A stretch of DNA of 64,000 nt from an uncultured Collinsella sp. (GTDB taxonomy: Bacteria > Actinomycetota > Coriobacteriia > Coriobacteriales > Coriobacteriaceae): the NCBI GenBank assembly GCA_934668875.1, contig CAKUON010000007.1, forward strand, positions 83,610 through 147,609, read 5' to 3'. Made by a program: the position numbers and the translations under genes. The notes under the pieces were generated by a model, which was not told the origin of the DNA, did no database searches, and worked only from the letters and a program-made list of their open reading frames with translations. This document shows, in pieces, positions 33,098 through 41,573 of this stretch; position 1 is the first letter of the stretch, and each line of letters opens with the position of its first letter.

Positions 33098-33865
33098 ATG
33101 GAATTGTTTGAGCCGATTCTTCATTTCTTTGAGCAGCGATGGGTCCACAACATCATCTGGGCCGGCATCTTGGCCATCGGCACCGCCGTTGCCGCCAAAA
33201 TCGCGTCCAAGACCCTGCACCACCTGCTTAACCGCGACGATAACCCGCTCCCAGCATCGAGCATCTTCATCAACATCGCGCGCGCCGTCATCTGGATGAT
33301 CGGCGGCAGCTTTATCCTCGACAACTGTTTTGGCATTAATGCAAACGCCCTCGTCGCCGCTCTTGGCGTCGGCGGCATCGCCATCTCGCTCGGCTTTCAG
33401 GACACGCTGTCGAACCTTATCGGCGGTATGCAGGTGACCTTTATGGGCATTATCAAACCCGGCGACAATATCGAGGTCGGCGGCGTGTCGGGCGTGGTCC
33501 AAGATATCACCTGGCGCCACACGACCATCGAGGACGCCTGCGGGCAGACCATCATTGTGCCCAACTCCAACATCTCCAAGAACACGCTCGTGCATCTGAT
33601 GCCCTTTGGGCGCGTGGCCGTGCCCGTTGCCGTAAAGGACACGTCTAAGTGGGCTTCCCTTGACGCGCTGGCAGGCGAGCTCACGAGCGCAACCAAAACG
33701 GCCGTCTCGCCCATCTCTGGCTTTGACAAGGAGCCGTACGTGCTCTTTAGCGAGATCGGCGACTTTGGCATCAAGGGAAAAATCATCTTTATCGTCAGCG
33801 ACGATAGCACCACTTTTACGGCAGCCGACGCCTGCATTCGTGCCATCGCCCCCATCATCGCCTAA
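33098..33865 (+). CDS. mscS: Small-conductance mechanosensitive channel
   Basis: 255 residues. Three N-terminal helices are followed by the pore helix ALVAALGVGGIAISLGFQDT and LSNLIGGMQ, then the beta domain GDNIEVGGVSGVVQDITWRH and TIIVPNSNISKNTLVH, the hallmark of the MscS family. It opens under membrane tension to release solutes on osmotic downshock. The ATG at 33098 has GAGGAGG nine bases upstream; the open frame starts eight codons earlier. Confidence 0.92.
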   Translation: MELFEPILHFFEQRWVHNIIWAGILAIGTAVAAKIASKTLHHLLNRDDNPLPASSIFINIARAVIWMIGGSFILDNCFGINANALVAALGVGGIAISLGFQDTLSNLIGGMQVTFMGIIKPGDNIEVGGVSGVVQDITWRHTTIEDACGQTIIVPNSNISKNTLVHLMPFGRVAVPVAVKDTSKWASLDALAGELTSATKTAVSPISGFDKEPYVLFSEIGDFGIKGKIIFIVSDDSTTFTAADACIRAIAPIIA

Positions 33866-33902
33866 ACCACCACAAAGGGGACAGGCACCTTTGTGGTGGT
33901 TT
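33864..33902 (+). terminator. Family F palindrome after mscS
   Basis: AAACCACCACAAAG and CTTTGTGGTGGTTT with GGGACAGGCAC in the loop. It starts inside the mscS stop codon. Confidence 0.8.
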
Positions 33903-33958
33903 CGCATCGTGGTACCATGGTTCATATCGTTGTTTAAACGACTAAGGGAGTAGACACC

Positions 33959-35875
33959 ATGGAAGAGGCCTATCGTCAAGCACGCAAGCGCGGCGAGCAG
34001 GGGCGTCGACGCGCCATCAGCCAAAGCGAGCACCCATACCTTACGGACCTCGATAGCTTGGTTGCTCAGCTCCCCTTAGGTCAGCGAGAGAATGTCGGCC
34101 TAAGGGATATTCCGCTCGAAATGGTCGTCGGCACGGTTACTAAGGGCCGTCAGTCTGCCTTTTCGTGCAACTTTATGCCCCTGCTGCCGTTTAACACCGA
34201 GTTCGCCCGCAAGTGGTCCAACCTCTACGACATCCAGGTGACCGAGGGCTATCGCGACCCCATCATCGTCACCGAGTTCATGCATCGGTTTTACGTCCAA
34301 GAGGGCAACAAGCGCGTCAGTGTCCTCAAATTCCTGGACGCCCCGACGGTTTCGGCCAAGGTCACCCGCCTCTATCCCGGAAAATGGGATTCCGTCGAAA
34401 GCCGCCTCTATAGCGAGTTCTGCGCGTTTTGGCGCGTCTGCCCCCTATACGAGATCGAGTTCTCGCGTGAGGGAAGCTACGAAACGCTCGCCAAGATGCT
34501 CGGTCAGAACCTTATCGAAAAATGGCCGCAGAAAAAGGTCGACTACCTGCGCCATACCTTCCTGCTCTTTAAGCGCGCCTACCTGCGCGCCGGCGGCGAC
34601 CATCTGGACATTACGCCCGCCGACGCTATGCTCGTTTACCTCAACGTGTACAACCAAGACCGCCTGCTGGACACACCGACGGACATCGTCGTAAACCGCC
34701 TGTGCAAGATTTGGCGCGAGTTGGTCATTGCCGGCAAAAGTGATGAGGAGAAGGTCGATCTTGTCGAGGCGCCGAGTGTCGATGAGGAAGAGGCGCCCGC
34801 CAAGTCCACCTCCGGCGTGCTCAACTTCTTTATGGGCAAGACCGTCTACTCGGCGGCCAACCCCCTGCGCATCGCCTTTATCCATGAGTTCCCCTGTGCG
34901 ACGTCGAGCTGGGACAGCCTGCACGACCAAGGGCGTCAGTATCTCGATGAGCACTTTGGCGGTATCGTGCGCACCGAGGCGTTCGAGGACTGTCACAATC
35001 CGGACGTCTTCTACGCCGCCGTGGAAACGGCTGTCAAACACGGAGCTAACGTCATCTTCTCGACCTCGCACCGCCTGATGGAATACACGCTCAGAGCTGC
35101 CGTTGAGTATCCCCAAATTCGGTTCCTTAACTGCTCTATCGGCCTTCCCCACCAAAGCGTCCGTTCGTACTTTGGCAAGATGTACGAGGCCAAGTTCCTC
35201 CTGGGCGCCCTTGCCGCCAGCATGGCGGACAACCACCGCATCGGCTACCACGCGTCGGTCTTCGCCTCGGGCGCACTCAGCGAGATCAACGCCTTTGCGA
35301 TTGGTGCCTCGCTGCTCGACCCCCGTGCGCAAATTATCCTGACCTGGGGCGATGTGCCCGCTGGAGGTCTCGCCGAGGCCATGTGTCGCGAGGGCGTGAG
35401 CGTCATGACCGGCGCTGACATGTCAAAGTCGCTCGTAGACCCTACGGCCTACGGACTCCACCGCCTGGTCGATGGCAAGGTCGTCGGCATCGCCATGCCG
35501 GTCTGGAACTGGGGCCGATACTACGAGCTTATCGTGCGAAGCCTGCTGCATGGCACCTGGGATGAGACCAGTGACGACAGCCAGGTTCGCGCCGTCAACT
35601 ACTGGTATGGCATGAGCTCGGGCGTCATCGACATTCGCTACGCTCCGGGCCTGCCCTATCAGACGCGCAAACTGGTGCAGCTGCTCCGCAACGGCATTGT
35701 CGAGGGCTCCATCAACCCCTTTGGCGGCGAGCTCCACAGCCAGAACGGCGTGGTACAGATCGAAGGCTTTCCCCCACTGCCGAGCACGCAGATTGTCGAG
35801 ATGAATTGGCTGGCGGACAACGTGGTGGGCACCATTCCGCAGCTCGACGATGAGCCGGGAGTTACCGCCCTATGA
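33959..35875 (+). CDS. ParB-like domain fused to BMP-type substrate-binding domain
   Basis: 638 residues with no signal peptide. Residues about 35-150 resemble a ParB/sulfiredoxin-like domain (DIPLEMVVGTVTKGR, VTEGYRDPIIVTEF, FYVQEGNKRVSVLKFL). The middle (150-260) is helical. Residues about 283-560 match the BMP/Med nucleoside-binding fold (LRIAFIHEFPCATSSWDSLH, GANVIFSTSHRLMEYTLRAA, AKFLLGALAASMADNHRIGY). BMP proteins are normally exported lipoproteins; here the domain is cytoplasmic and linked to a putative nucleotide-binding module. Its stop overlaps the phosphoesterase start by 4 bp. Confidence 0.75.
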   Translation: MEEAYRQARKRGEQGRRRAISQSEHPYLTDLDSLVAQLPLGQRENVGLRDIPLEMVVGTVTKGRQSAFSCNFMPLLPFNTEFARKWSNLYDIQVTEGYRDPIIVTEFMHRFYVQEGNKRVSVLKFLDAPTVSAKVTRLYPGKWDSVESRLYSEFCAFWRVCPLYEIEFSREGSYETLAKMLGQNLIEKWPQKKVDYLRHTFLLFKRAYLRAGGDHLDITPADAMLVYLNVYNQDRLLDTPTDIVVNRLCKIWRELVIAGKSDEEKVDLVEAPSVDEEEAPAKSTSGVLNFFMGKTVYSAANPLRIAFIHEFPCATSSWDSLHDQGRQYLDEHFGGIVRTEAFEDCHNPDVFYAAVETAVKHGANVIFSTSHRLMEYTLRAAVEYPQIRFLNCSIGLPHQSVRSYFGKMYEAKFLLGALAASMADNHRIGYHASVFASGALSEINAFAIGASLLDPRAQIILTWGDVPAGGLAEAMCREGVSVMTGADMSKSLVDPTAYGLHRLVDGKVVGIAMPVWNWGRYYELIVRSLLHGTWDETSDDSQVRAVNYWYGMSSGVIDIRYAPGLPYQTRKLVQLLRNGIVEGSINPFGGELHSQNGVVQIEGFPPLPSTQIVEMNWLADNVVGTIPQLDDEPGVTAL

Positions 35876-36582
35876 AAATCCTTGCCATAGCCGATACCGA
35901 AGAACGATGCCTATGGGAGTGCTTTCGCAAGGAACGCTTTGAGGGTGTCGACCTGATTCTGTCTGCCGGCGACCTGGACCCGGACTATCTTGAGTTTTTG
36001 GTTACGGTCATCAACAAACCACTCATCTACGTACGCGGCAATCACGATGACCGCTATGCACGTCATGCACCGGGTGGATGTATCTGCGTGGAAGACACCG
36101 TGTACACGTACCGAGGGATTCGCATTGCGGGCCTTGGCGGGTCCATGCGTTATCGCGACGGCGCCAACATGTACACCGAACGCGAGATGTCTAAGCGCAT
36201 GCGTAAGCTGTCGCGTAAGGTTAGAATGGTCGGCGGGTGCGACATTCTGCTTACCCATGCACCCGCCGCCGGTATGGGTGATCTGGACGATCTGCCGCAT
36301 CGAGGGTTTGAGTGCTTTAACACAGCGCTTGAGTCCTGGGGGGCCGACTACATGGTGCATGGACATGTACACCAAAGCTACGGTTACGATTTTCAGCGCG
36401 AGCGGCAGCATGTGTGTGGAACGACGATCATCAACGCCTGCGGCTATACGCAGTTTGAGCTCGACCAGACGCGCTACCCCATCCGTGGCTGGCAGGCAGC
36501 CTGGCTCAACTCGCAAACCATGCGCCGCGAGCTCAAGCGCCACGAGGCCATCGAGTCCTCAACCGCCAGAACACCCTGGTAG
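35872..36582 (+). CDS. Metallophosphoesterase (YfcE/calcineurin-like)
   Basis: 236 residues. Motifs of the dinuclear-metal phosphoesterases are seen in order: ILAIADTE (the usual DxH is DTE here), LILSAGDLDPDY, YVRGNHDDR, LLTHAPAAG, MVHGHVHQSYG. The start overlaps the ParB-BMP gene (ATGA), implying coupled translation and a shared task, perhaps hydrolysis of a nucleotide sensed by its partner. The first motif has Glu where His is expected, so metal site 1 may differ. Confidence 0.85.
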   Translation: MKILAIADTEERCLWECFRKERFEGVDLILSAGDLDPDYLEFLVTVINKPLIYVRGNHDDRYARHAPGGCICVEDTVYTYRGIRIAGLGGSMRYRDGANMYTEREMSKRMRKLSRKVRMVGGCDILLTHAPAAGMGDLDDLPHRGFECFNTALESWGADYMVHGHVHQSYGYDFQRERQHVCGTTIINACGYTQFELDQTRYPIRGWQAAWLNSQTMRRELKRHEAIESSTARTPW

Positions 36583-36617
36583 CCACCTCAAAGGGGACAC
36601 TGTCCCCTTTGAGGTGG
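36583..36617. terminator. Family F palindrome after the phosphoesterase
   Basis: A 17-bp perfect stem (CCACCTCAAAGGGGACA with its complement) around a single base. On the plus strand it is followed by TTTTACC. It closes the ParB-BMP operon. Confidence 0.85.
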
Positions 36618-36647
36618 TTTTACCCCGAGATAGCAAGAAACCCGGTC

Positions 36648-36680
36648 CTGCGCGAGGCAGAACCGGGTTCCTTTAGCAAT
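36648..36680 (-). terminator. Terminator of rplK-rplA
   Basis: Minus strand AACCCGGTTCTGC and GCAGGACCGGGTT with a short loop, followed by TCTTGCT; about 30 bp after the rplA stop. Confidence 0.8.
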
Positions 36681-36709
36681 GCTTGCTTTGATCAGGCAGT
36701 AACGAGCAG

Positions 36710-37417
36710 TTACTCAGCCAGGAAGTCGCGCTGGACAGCGGGATCGACCTTGACGCCAGGGCCCATGGTGGAAGACACGGAGATGGACTTGACGTACTTG
36801 CCCTTAGCAGAAGAGGGCTTGACGCGCAGGATCTCGGTGTACAGGGCAGCGTAGTTCTCGACGAGCTGCTGCTCGGAGAAGGACTTCTTGCCCAGGGGCA
36901 CGTGGCAGATGCCGTAGCGGTCGGCGCGGTACTCAACGCGGCCAGCCTTGAGCTCGGAGACCATCTTGGCGACGTCCATGGTCACGGTACCGAGCTTGGG
37001 GTTCGGCATGAGGCCACGGGGACCAAGGATCTTACCGATGCGGCCAACCTTGGCCATCATGTTCGGCGTAGCGATAGCAGCGTCGAAGTTGATCTCGCCC
37101 TTCTGGATCTGGGCGACGAGCTCGTCGGAACCGATGATGTCGGCGCCGGCAGCCTCGGCCTCGCGGGCCTTCTCGCCCTCGGCGAAGACGGCAACACGAA
37201 CGGTCTTGCCGGTGCCGTGGGGCAGGGAGATGGAGCCACGGATGTTCTGGTCAGCCTTACGAGTATCGATGCCCAGACGGAAGTGGGCCTCGACAGTCTC
37301 GTCGAACTTGGCGGTGTCGAGCTCCTTGATGAGCTTGGCAGCCTGAAGGGGGGTGTAGAGCGTGGCGCGGTCGATCTTCTCGGCAGCGGCGTTATAGCTC
37401 TTACCATGCTTAGCCAT
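36710..37417 (-). CDS. rplA: 50S ribosomal protein L1
   Basis: 235 residues. The signature [17 protein letters not shown] (central loop) and the N-terminal block [19 protein letters not shown] are diagnostic. L1 forms the mobile stalk at the E site and in other bacteria represses its own operon. The ATG at 37417 has AGGAGG eight bases upstream; an ATG six bases earlier is too close to it. It follows rplK by 117 bp. Confidence 0.97.
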   Translation of the reverse strand: MAKHGKSYNAAAEKIDRATLYTPLQAAKLIKELDTAKFDETVEAHFRLGIDTRKADQNIRGSISLPHGTGKTVRVAVFAEGEKAREAEAAGADIIGSDELVAQIQKGEINFDAAIATPNMMAKVGRIGKILGPRGLMPNPKLGTVTMDVAKMVSELKAGRVEYRADRYGICHVPLGKKSFSEQQLVENYAALYTEILRVKPSSAKGKYVKSISVSSTMGPGVKVDPAVQRDFLAE

Positions 37418-37534
37418 GTGCATTACCTCCTGTGGTTAAACGGGCGTGAGCCCTCCCACATCGTATCGTGTGCCCTATTGCACACATTTAACGGGCGCCC
37501 CGGTCGGAGCACCCGTCATTACCTAAAGAAATCG

Positions 37535-37963
37535 CTACTCAGCGATGGTGACGCCCATGGAACGGGCGGTACCGGCGATGATCTTCTTGGCGGCGTCAAT
37601 GTCGTTAGCATTGAGGTCCGGCATCTTGATCTCGGCGATCTTGGTGAGCTGCTCCTGGGAGAGCTGACCGACCTTGTCGGCCTGGGGCTTAGCGGAACCA
37701 GACTTGAGGTTCAGCTCCTTCTTGATGAGGTGAGCCGCCGGCGGGGTCTTGGTGATGAAGGAGAAGGACTTATCCTCGTAGACAGAGATCTCAACGGGGA
37801 TGATGTCGCCCTTCTTGTCCTGCGTCTCGGCGTTAAAGGCCTGGCAGAACTGCATGATGTTCACGCCAGCAGCGCCCAGGGCGGGGCCGACGGGAGGAGC
37901 GGGGTTAGCGGCACCAGCGGGAATCTGGAGCTTAATGACGTTGGCAACCTTCTTCTCAGCCAT
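37535..37963 (-). CDS. rplK: 50S ribosomal protein L11
   Basis: 142 residues. The N-terminal thiostrepton-region domain is complete: [20 protein letters not shown], then [14 protein letters not shown]. The C-terminal domain ends in [12 protein letters not shown]11 forms the GTPase-associated centre with 23S rRNA. ATG at 37963 chosen from the AAAGGA spacing. It lies between nusG (120 bp upstream) and rplA. Confidence 0.97.
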   Translation of the reverse strand: MAEKKVANVIKLQIPAGAANPAPPVGPALGAAGVNIMQFCQAFNAETQDKKGDIIPVEISVYEDKSFSFITKTPPAAHLIKKELNLKSGSAKPQADKVGQLSQEQLTKIAEIKMPDLNANDIDAAKKIIAGTARSMGVTIAE

Positions 37964-38083
37964 GGTCATTCCTTTCGAATCACGAGTGTGAAGTACTTGC
38001 TATATCGTAAGCACGCACGTGTTAGAAGCACTCCTGAGATGAGCAGTCACAGAAGAAGCACGCTCGCGCGAACGGACGAAAAC

Positions 38084-38620
38084 TTAAGCGATGACAGCGA
38101 CCTGGTTAAAGTCGAGCTCGACCGGCGTCTCGCGGCCAAAGATCATCAGCGTGACCTTGAGCTTGCCAGCCTCGGTGTTAACCTCGGAGACCTTGCCATC
38201 AAAGTCGGTAAGCGGGCCATCGGTGACGCGGACGGACGTGCCGACCTGAATATCAACCGAGGTGCGCTTGGGCGAATCGCCCTTACCGGGACGACGAGTC
38301 ATCTTGTTGTACTCGTCGCGGGAAAGCGGAGCGGGCTTGCCGTTGCCGCCCAGGAAACCGGTGACGCCAGGCGTGTTACGAACGCACGTCCAAGCATCGT
38401 CATCCATCTCCATGCGGACCAGGACATAACCCGGAAAAATCTTGGAATCCTTGGTCTCGCGCTTGCCACCCTCTTTAATCTCGGTGACGCGCTCCATAGG
38501 AATCTCGATATCAAAGATACGGTCCTGCATGCCCATGGTCTCGATGCGATGCTCGAGATCGGACTTAACGCGGTTCTCGTATCCAGAGTAAGTGTGAACG
38601 ACGTACCAACGCTTAGACAT
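38084..38620 (-). CDS. nusG: Transcription termination/antitermination factor NusG
   Basis: 178 residues. NGN domain with RWYVVHTYSGYENRVKSDLE and FPGYVLVRM, then a KOW domain with VRVTDGPLTDFDGKVSEV. It binds RNA polymerase clamp helices and couples to ribosome or Rho. Directly after secE (3 bp gap), the common secE-nusG pair. Confidence 0.97.
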   Translation of the reverse strand: MSKRWYVVHTYSGYENRVKSDLEHRIETMGMQDRIFDIEIPMERVTEIKEGGKRETKDSKIFPGYVLVRMEMDDDAWTCVRNTPGVTGFLGGNGKPAPLSRDEYNKMTRRPGKGDSPKRTSVDIQVGTSVRVTDGPLTDFDGKVSEVNTEAGKLKVTLMIFGRETPVELDFNQVAVIA

Positions 38621-38623
38621 GGT

Positions 38624-38962
38624 TTAGCCCCTCAATCCAGAGAACAGAGCAAGAGCCTCGCCAAAGCCAGCATCGAGCAGAGCGATGACGACGCCGACGA
38701 CGATCAGAGAAGCGCAAACGACGACCGAGTAGTTCACGAGCTCCTTCTTATCGGGCCACGTGACACGCTTCATCTCGGACTTGACCGAAGCGAAATACTT
38801 CTTGGTGCGGGCGAAGAAACCAGGCTTCTCGTTCTTCTTGGACTTCGCAGCCTTCTCGTTCTTCTTGGCAACGGCCTTCTTGGCCTCAACCTTGGAGTTG
38901 GCGGCAGCGTTGTTGGCAGGTGCCGGCTGCTGAGCCTTCTTCTTGTTCTTCTTGTTGGCCAT
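38624..38962 (-). CDS. secE: Preprotein translocase subunit SecE
   Basis: 112 residues. The C-terminal 60 residues are the SecE core (FFARTKKYFASVKSEMKRVT, WPDKKELVNYS, then one membrane helix VVVCASLIVVGVVIALLDAG). The first 50 residues form a Lys/Ala-rich basic extension, longer than usual. SecE clamps SecY in the export channel. Confidence 0.95.
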   Translation of the reverse strand: MANKKNKKKAQQPAPANNAAANSKVEAKKAVAKKNEKAAKSKKNEKPGFFARTKKYFASVKSEMKRVTWPDKKELVNYSVVVCASLIVVGVVIALLDAGFGEALALFSGLRG

Positions 38963-39001
38963 TTGGGTTACCTCCGCGCAATGCGCTTATACATGAGTAA
39001 A

Positions 39002-39029
39002 CCGTAAGCCCCCAATTGGGAGCTTACGG
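39002..39029 (-). terminator. Palindromic hairpin between tRNA-Trp and secE
   Basis: CCGTAAGC and GCTTACGG with CCC/GGG inside form a near-perfect palindrome, followed on the minus strand by TTTAC. Probably a processing site or weak attenuator. Confidence 0.45.
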
Positions 39030-39038
39030 AATAATGAC

Positions 39039-39114
39039 TGGCACGCCAGGAAGGACTCGAACCCTCAACACTCGGTTTTGGAGACCGATGCTCTACCAAT
39101 TGAACTACTGGCGT
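39039..39114 (-). tRNA. tRNA-Trp (anticodon CCA)
   Basis: Acceptor ACGCCAG/CTGGCGT, anticodon loop TCTCCAAAA context with CCA, T-arm GGGTTCGAGTCC, and the 3' CCA is encoded. Between rpmG and secE, as in many Gram-positive and actinobacterial genomes. Confidence 0.95.
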
Positions 39115-39127
39115 ATATGACTAGAGA

Positions 39128-39277
39128 CTAGCGAGTCTCTTTGTGCAGCGTGTGGTGACGGCACCAGGGGCAATACTTCTTGATCTCCATACGATCAGGC
39201 ATGGTCGACTTGTTCTTGGTGGTCGTATAGTTGCGGCGCTTGCACTCAGTGCACGCAAGAGTAACTAGAGTACGCAT
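39128..39277 (-). CDS. rpmG: 50S ribosomal protein L33
   Basis: 49 residues: [20 protein letters not shown], then [20 protein letters not shown]. Two Cys pairs (CTEC and CPWC) form the zinc ribbon of the C+ type of L33. Too short for common ORF cut-offs. ATG preceded by AAAGGTTCAG. It heads the rpmG-trnW-secE-nusG group behind the promoter at 39325-39352. Confidence 0.95.
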   Translation of the reverse strand: MRTLVTLACTECKRRNYTTTKNKSTMPDRMEIKKYCPWCRHHTLHKETR

Positions 39278-39324
39278 GTATCCTGAACCTTTCATTTCCG
39301 CCCCGTACGGGCACGAGTTGTTAC

Positions 39325-39352
39325 TTTATCAGCTCCACGTAAGTGCTGTCAA
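39325..39352 (-). promoter_or_regulatory. Promoter of rpmG-tRNA-Trp-secE-nusG
   Basis: Minus strand TTGACA (39352-39347) with GATAAA (39330-39325) 16 bp away. The upstream GAGGTTTTCATTGACAGC is shared with the tRNA/tuf promoter at 41154-41183. Confidence 0.6.
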
Positions 39353-39494
39353 TGAAAACCTCGAGTCAATTGGTTCTCGGTGGATCCATTCATATTTGTA
39401 ACACATCAATGAAGCCATCGAGAGCTAATCGACGGTGCATCCAGGACCATTATCGATCCTCTCGACACCAGCAACGGCTCAATATCCATTGCAG

Positions 39495-39529
39495 AAAAGA
39501 ACCCGGCACCCATATAAGTGCCGGGTTCT
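39495..39529 (-). terminator. Terminator of tuf
   Basis: Minus strand AGAACCCGGCACTTATA and GGGTGCCGGGTTCT pair and are followed by TTTCTG, 28 bp after the tuf stop. Confidence 0.9.
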
Positions 39530-39556
39530 CTAAGTCAGCTATATCAAAGAGCTAAT

Positions 39557-40747
39557 TTACTCAATGATCGTGGAGACGATGCCCGAACCGACGGTGTGGC
39601 CACCCTCGCGGATAGCGAAGCGCAGGCCCTCCTCCATGGCGATCGGGTGGATGAGGTCGCCCTCGATGGTGATGTGGTCACCAGGCATAGCCATCTCGGT
39701 GCCCTCGGGGAGCTTGACCGTACCGGTAACGTCGGTGGTACGGAAGTAGAACTGAGGACGATAACCATCGAAGAACGGGGTGTGACGGCCGCCCTCCTCC
39801 TTGGTCAGAACGTAGATCTCACCGGTGAACTTGGTGTGCGGGGTAACCGAACCGGGCTTGCAGAGAACCTGGCCGCGCTCGATGTCCTCGCGCTTGATGC
39901 CGCGGAGCAGCAGACCGACGTTGTCGCCAGCCTCGCAGAAGTCCATGGACTTACGGAACATCTCGATACCGGTAACAACGGTGTTCTGGGTATCCTTGAT
40001 GCCGACGATCTCGACGGGCTCGTTGAGCTTGAGCTCACCGCGCTCGACACGGCCGGTAGCAACGGTACCACGGCCGGAGATGGTCATAACGTCCTCAACG
40101 GCCATCAGGAACGGGAGGTCGTTGTTACGAGCAGGCGTCGGGATGTACTCGTCGACAGCGTTCATGAGCTCACGAATGGCGTCCATCCACTTGGCGTCGC
40201 CCTCGAGAGCGCCCAGAGCGGAACCACGGATGACGGGGATGTCGTCGCCGGGGAAATCGTACTCGGAGAGGAGCTCACGGGTCTCCATCTCGACGAGGTC
40301 GATGAGCTCGTCATCGTCGACCATGTCGCACTTGTTCAGGAAGACGACGATGTAGGGAACGCCGACCTGACGGGCGAGCAGGATGTGCTCGCGGGTCTGA
40401 GCCATGGGGCCGTCGGTAGCGGCGATGACCAGGATAGCGCCGTCCATCTGAGCAGCACCGGAGATCATGTTCTTGACGTAGTCAGCGTGGCCCGGGCAGT
40501 CAACGTGAGCGTAGTGACGGGCAGCAGTCTCGTACTCGACGTGGGAGACGGAGATCGTAATGCCGCGCTCGCGCTCCTCGGGAGCCTTGTCGATGTTCTC
40601 GAACGCAGTGAAGTCAGCCTTGCAGCCCTCGGTCTCGGAGAGAACCTTGGTGATGGCAGCGGTCAGCGTGGTCTTGCCGTGGTCGACGTGACCAATGGTG
40701 CCGATGTTAACATGCGGCTTAGTGCGCTCAAACTTCTCTTTGGCCAT
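39557..40747 (-). CDS. tuf: Elongation factor Tu
   Basis: 396 residues from [21 protein letters not shown] motifs [22 protein letters not shown] and NKCDM are present, and domain 3 ends GRTVGSG-like ([14 protein letters not shown]). It delivers aminoacyl-tRNA to the ribosome. The frame is open to 40816, but the conserved start and GAGGAGG five bases upstream fix 40747. It follows three tRNA genes in the same direction. Confidence 0.98.
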   Translation of the reverse strand: MAKEKFERTKPHVNIGTIGHVDHGKTTLTAAITKVLSETEGCKADFTAFENIDKAPEERERGITISVSHVEYETAARHYAHVDCPGHADYVKNMISGAAQMDGAILVIAATDGPMAQTREHILLARQVGVPYIVVFLNKCDMVDDDELIDLVEMETRELLSEYDFPGDDIPVIRGSALGALEGDAKWMDAIRELMNAVDEYIPTPARNNDLPFLMAVEDVMTISGRGTVATGRVERGELKLNEPVEIVGIKDTQNTVVTGIEMFRKSMDFCEAGDNVGLLLRGIKREDIERGQVLCKPGSVTPHTKFTGEIYVLTKEEGGRHTPFFDGYRPQFYFRTTDVTGTVKLPEGTEMAMPGDHITIEGDLIHPIAMEEGLRFAIREGGHTVGSGIVSTIIE

Positions 40748-40801
40748 AAAGCCCTCCTCTAAACAGGTCGTCCCCGGACGGGACTTTGCCTTTATACCAT
40801 A

Positions 40802-40832
40802 GTGGCCTCTCAACATACTATTGAGAAGCCAC
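40802..40832 (-). terminator. Hairpin between tRNA-Met and tuf
   Basis: GTGGCTTCTCAA and TTGAGAGGCCAC (minus strand) form a 12-bp stem with two wobble/mismatch positions, loop TAGTATG. No clear T-run; it may mark tRNA processing or attenuation before tuf. Confidence 0.5.
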
Positions 40833-40843
40833 CGTGTTACCTA

Positions 40844-40920
40844 TGGTAGCGGTGACTGGATTCGAACCAGTGACGCCACGGGTATGAACCGTGTGCTCTA
40901 ACCAACTGAGCTACACCGCC
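40844..40920 (-). tRNA. tRNA-Met (anticodon CAT), elongator type
   Basis: GGCGGTG acceptor, D-arm TAGCTCAGTTGGTTAGAGC, anticodon stem CACGG with loop TTCATAC, T-loop GTTCGAATCC, encoded CCA. It lacks the three G-C pairs of initiator tRNA; a tRNA-Ile with modified CAT cannot be fully excluded. Confidence 0.9.
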
Positions 40921-40923
40921 GGA

Positions 40924-40999
40924 TGGAGCCTGCAACCAGACTTGAACTGGTGACCTCTTCGTTACCAACGAAGTGCTCTACCGACTGAGCTATACAGGC
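40924..40999 (-). tRNA. tRNA-Thr (anticodon GGT)
   Basis: Acceptor GCCTGTA/TGCAGGC, anticodon stem CTTCG/CGAAG with loop TTGGTAA, T-arm CCAGTTCAAGTCTGG, encoded CCA. Four bases from tRNA-Met. Confidence 0.95.
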
Positions 41000-41009
41000 A
41001 CTTGACGGG

Positions 41010-41091
41010 TGGGAGCTATAGGATTCGAACCTATGTAGGCAGAGCCAACGGGTTTACAGCCCGTCCCCATTAACCACTCGGGCAAACTCCC
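41010..41091 (-). tRNA. tRNA-Tyr (anticodon GTA)
   Basis: 82-nt class II tRNA with long variable arm: GGGAGTT acceptor, anticodon stem ACGGG/CCCGT with loop CTGTAAA, T-arm AGGTTCGAATCCT. The 3' CCA is not encoded (ACCC), unlike its neighbours. Confidence 0.93.
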
Positions 41092-41153
41092 AATCGTTCA
41101 AGTATCCGCAGGTCCTTTGGTCTTTTGGACCGCCGCCCCCGCGAACGAAAAAG

Positions 41154-41183
41154 ATAATACGATGCAACCTTGGGGGCTGTCAA
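41154..41183 (-). promoter_or_regulatory. Promoter of tRNA-Tyr-Thr-Met-tuf
   Basis: Minus strand TTGACA (41183-41178), 18-bp spacer, TATTAT (41159-41154): close to ideal sigma-70 boxes, 63 bp before tRNA-Tyr. Confidence 0.8.
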
Positions 41184-41398
41184 CGAAAACCTCTAGATAC
41201 ACGGTGCCGGGCGTATCTATATAGCTTTAACCTGCGGTTTTATTGAGTTTGGATATGAAGGACGGTGGATTTTGCTGCACTGGTGACATTTCCCGAGGGA
41301 ACACTTTGGCGTAGTGGAGTACACCTTCAGGATCGAACTTCGATAACAGCCTATTTGCACCTATCATATAGGTCGAGATCGGGCTTCCGTGGCAGATT

Positions 41399-41542
41399 CG
41401 AGCGTGGATTTTCTTCCGTTTGAAATCGAGCGTGGATAATCTCCCACTTTTGACGTGTCCCAAGGCCAAAGTGGCAGATTATCCACGCTCATTCTCCAAG
41501 CGGGAGATTTTCCACGCTCGTGCGTCCGAATATCCACGCTCG
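41399..41542. repeat. Cluster of GAGCGTGGAT repeats (family H)
   Basis: CGAGCGTGGA occurs at 41399 and 41427 forward and as its complement at 41481-41490, 41511-41520 and 41532-41542. The segment 41428-41450 (GAGCGTGGATAATCTCCC...) is inverted at 41468-41490 with one mismatch over 23 bp. Between 41184 and 41398 no gene is supported. Confidence 0.85.
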
Positions 41543-41573
41543 ATGACGATGACCAACCTCGCCCCGGCTTCTG

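Noticed and set aside
40844..40920. Initiator tRNA-Met
   Set aside because: The anticodon stem lacks the three consecutive G-C pairs and the 5' mismatch of initiator tRNAs.
41227..41469. 80-codon minus-strand frame in the repeat region
   Set aside because: It runs across the family H repeats, has no clear ribosome site and no recognisable protein pattern.
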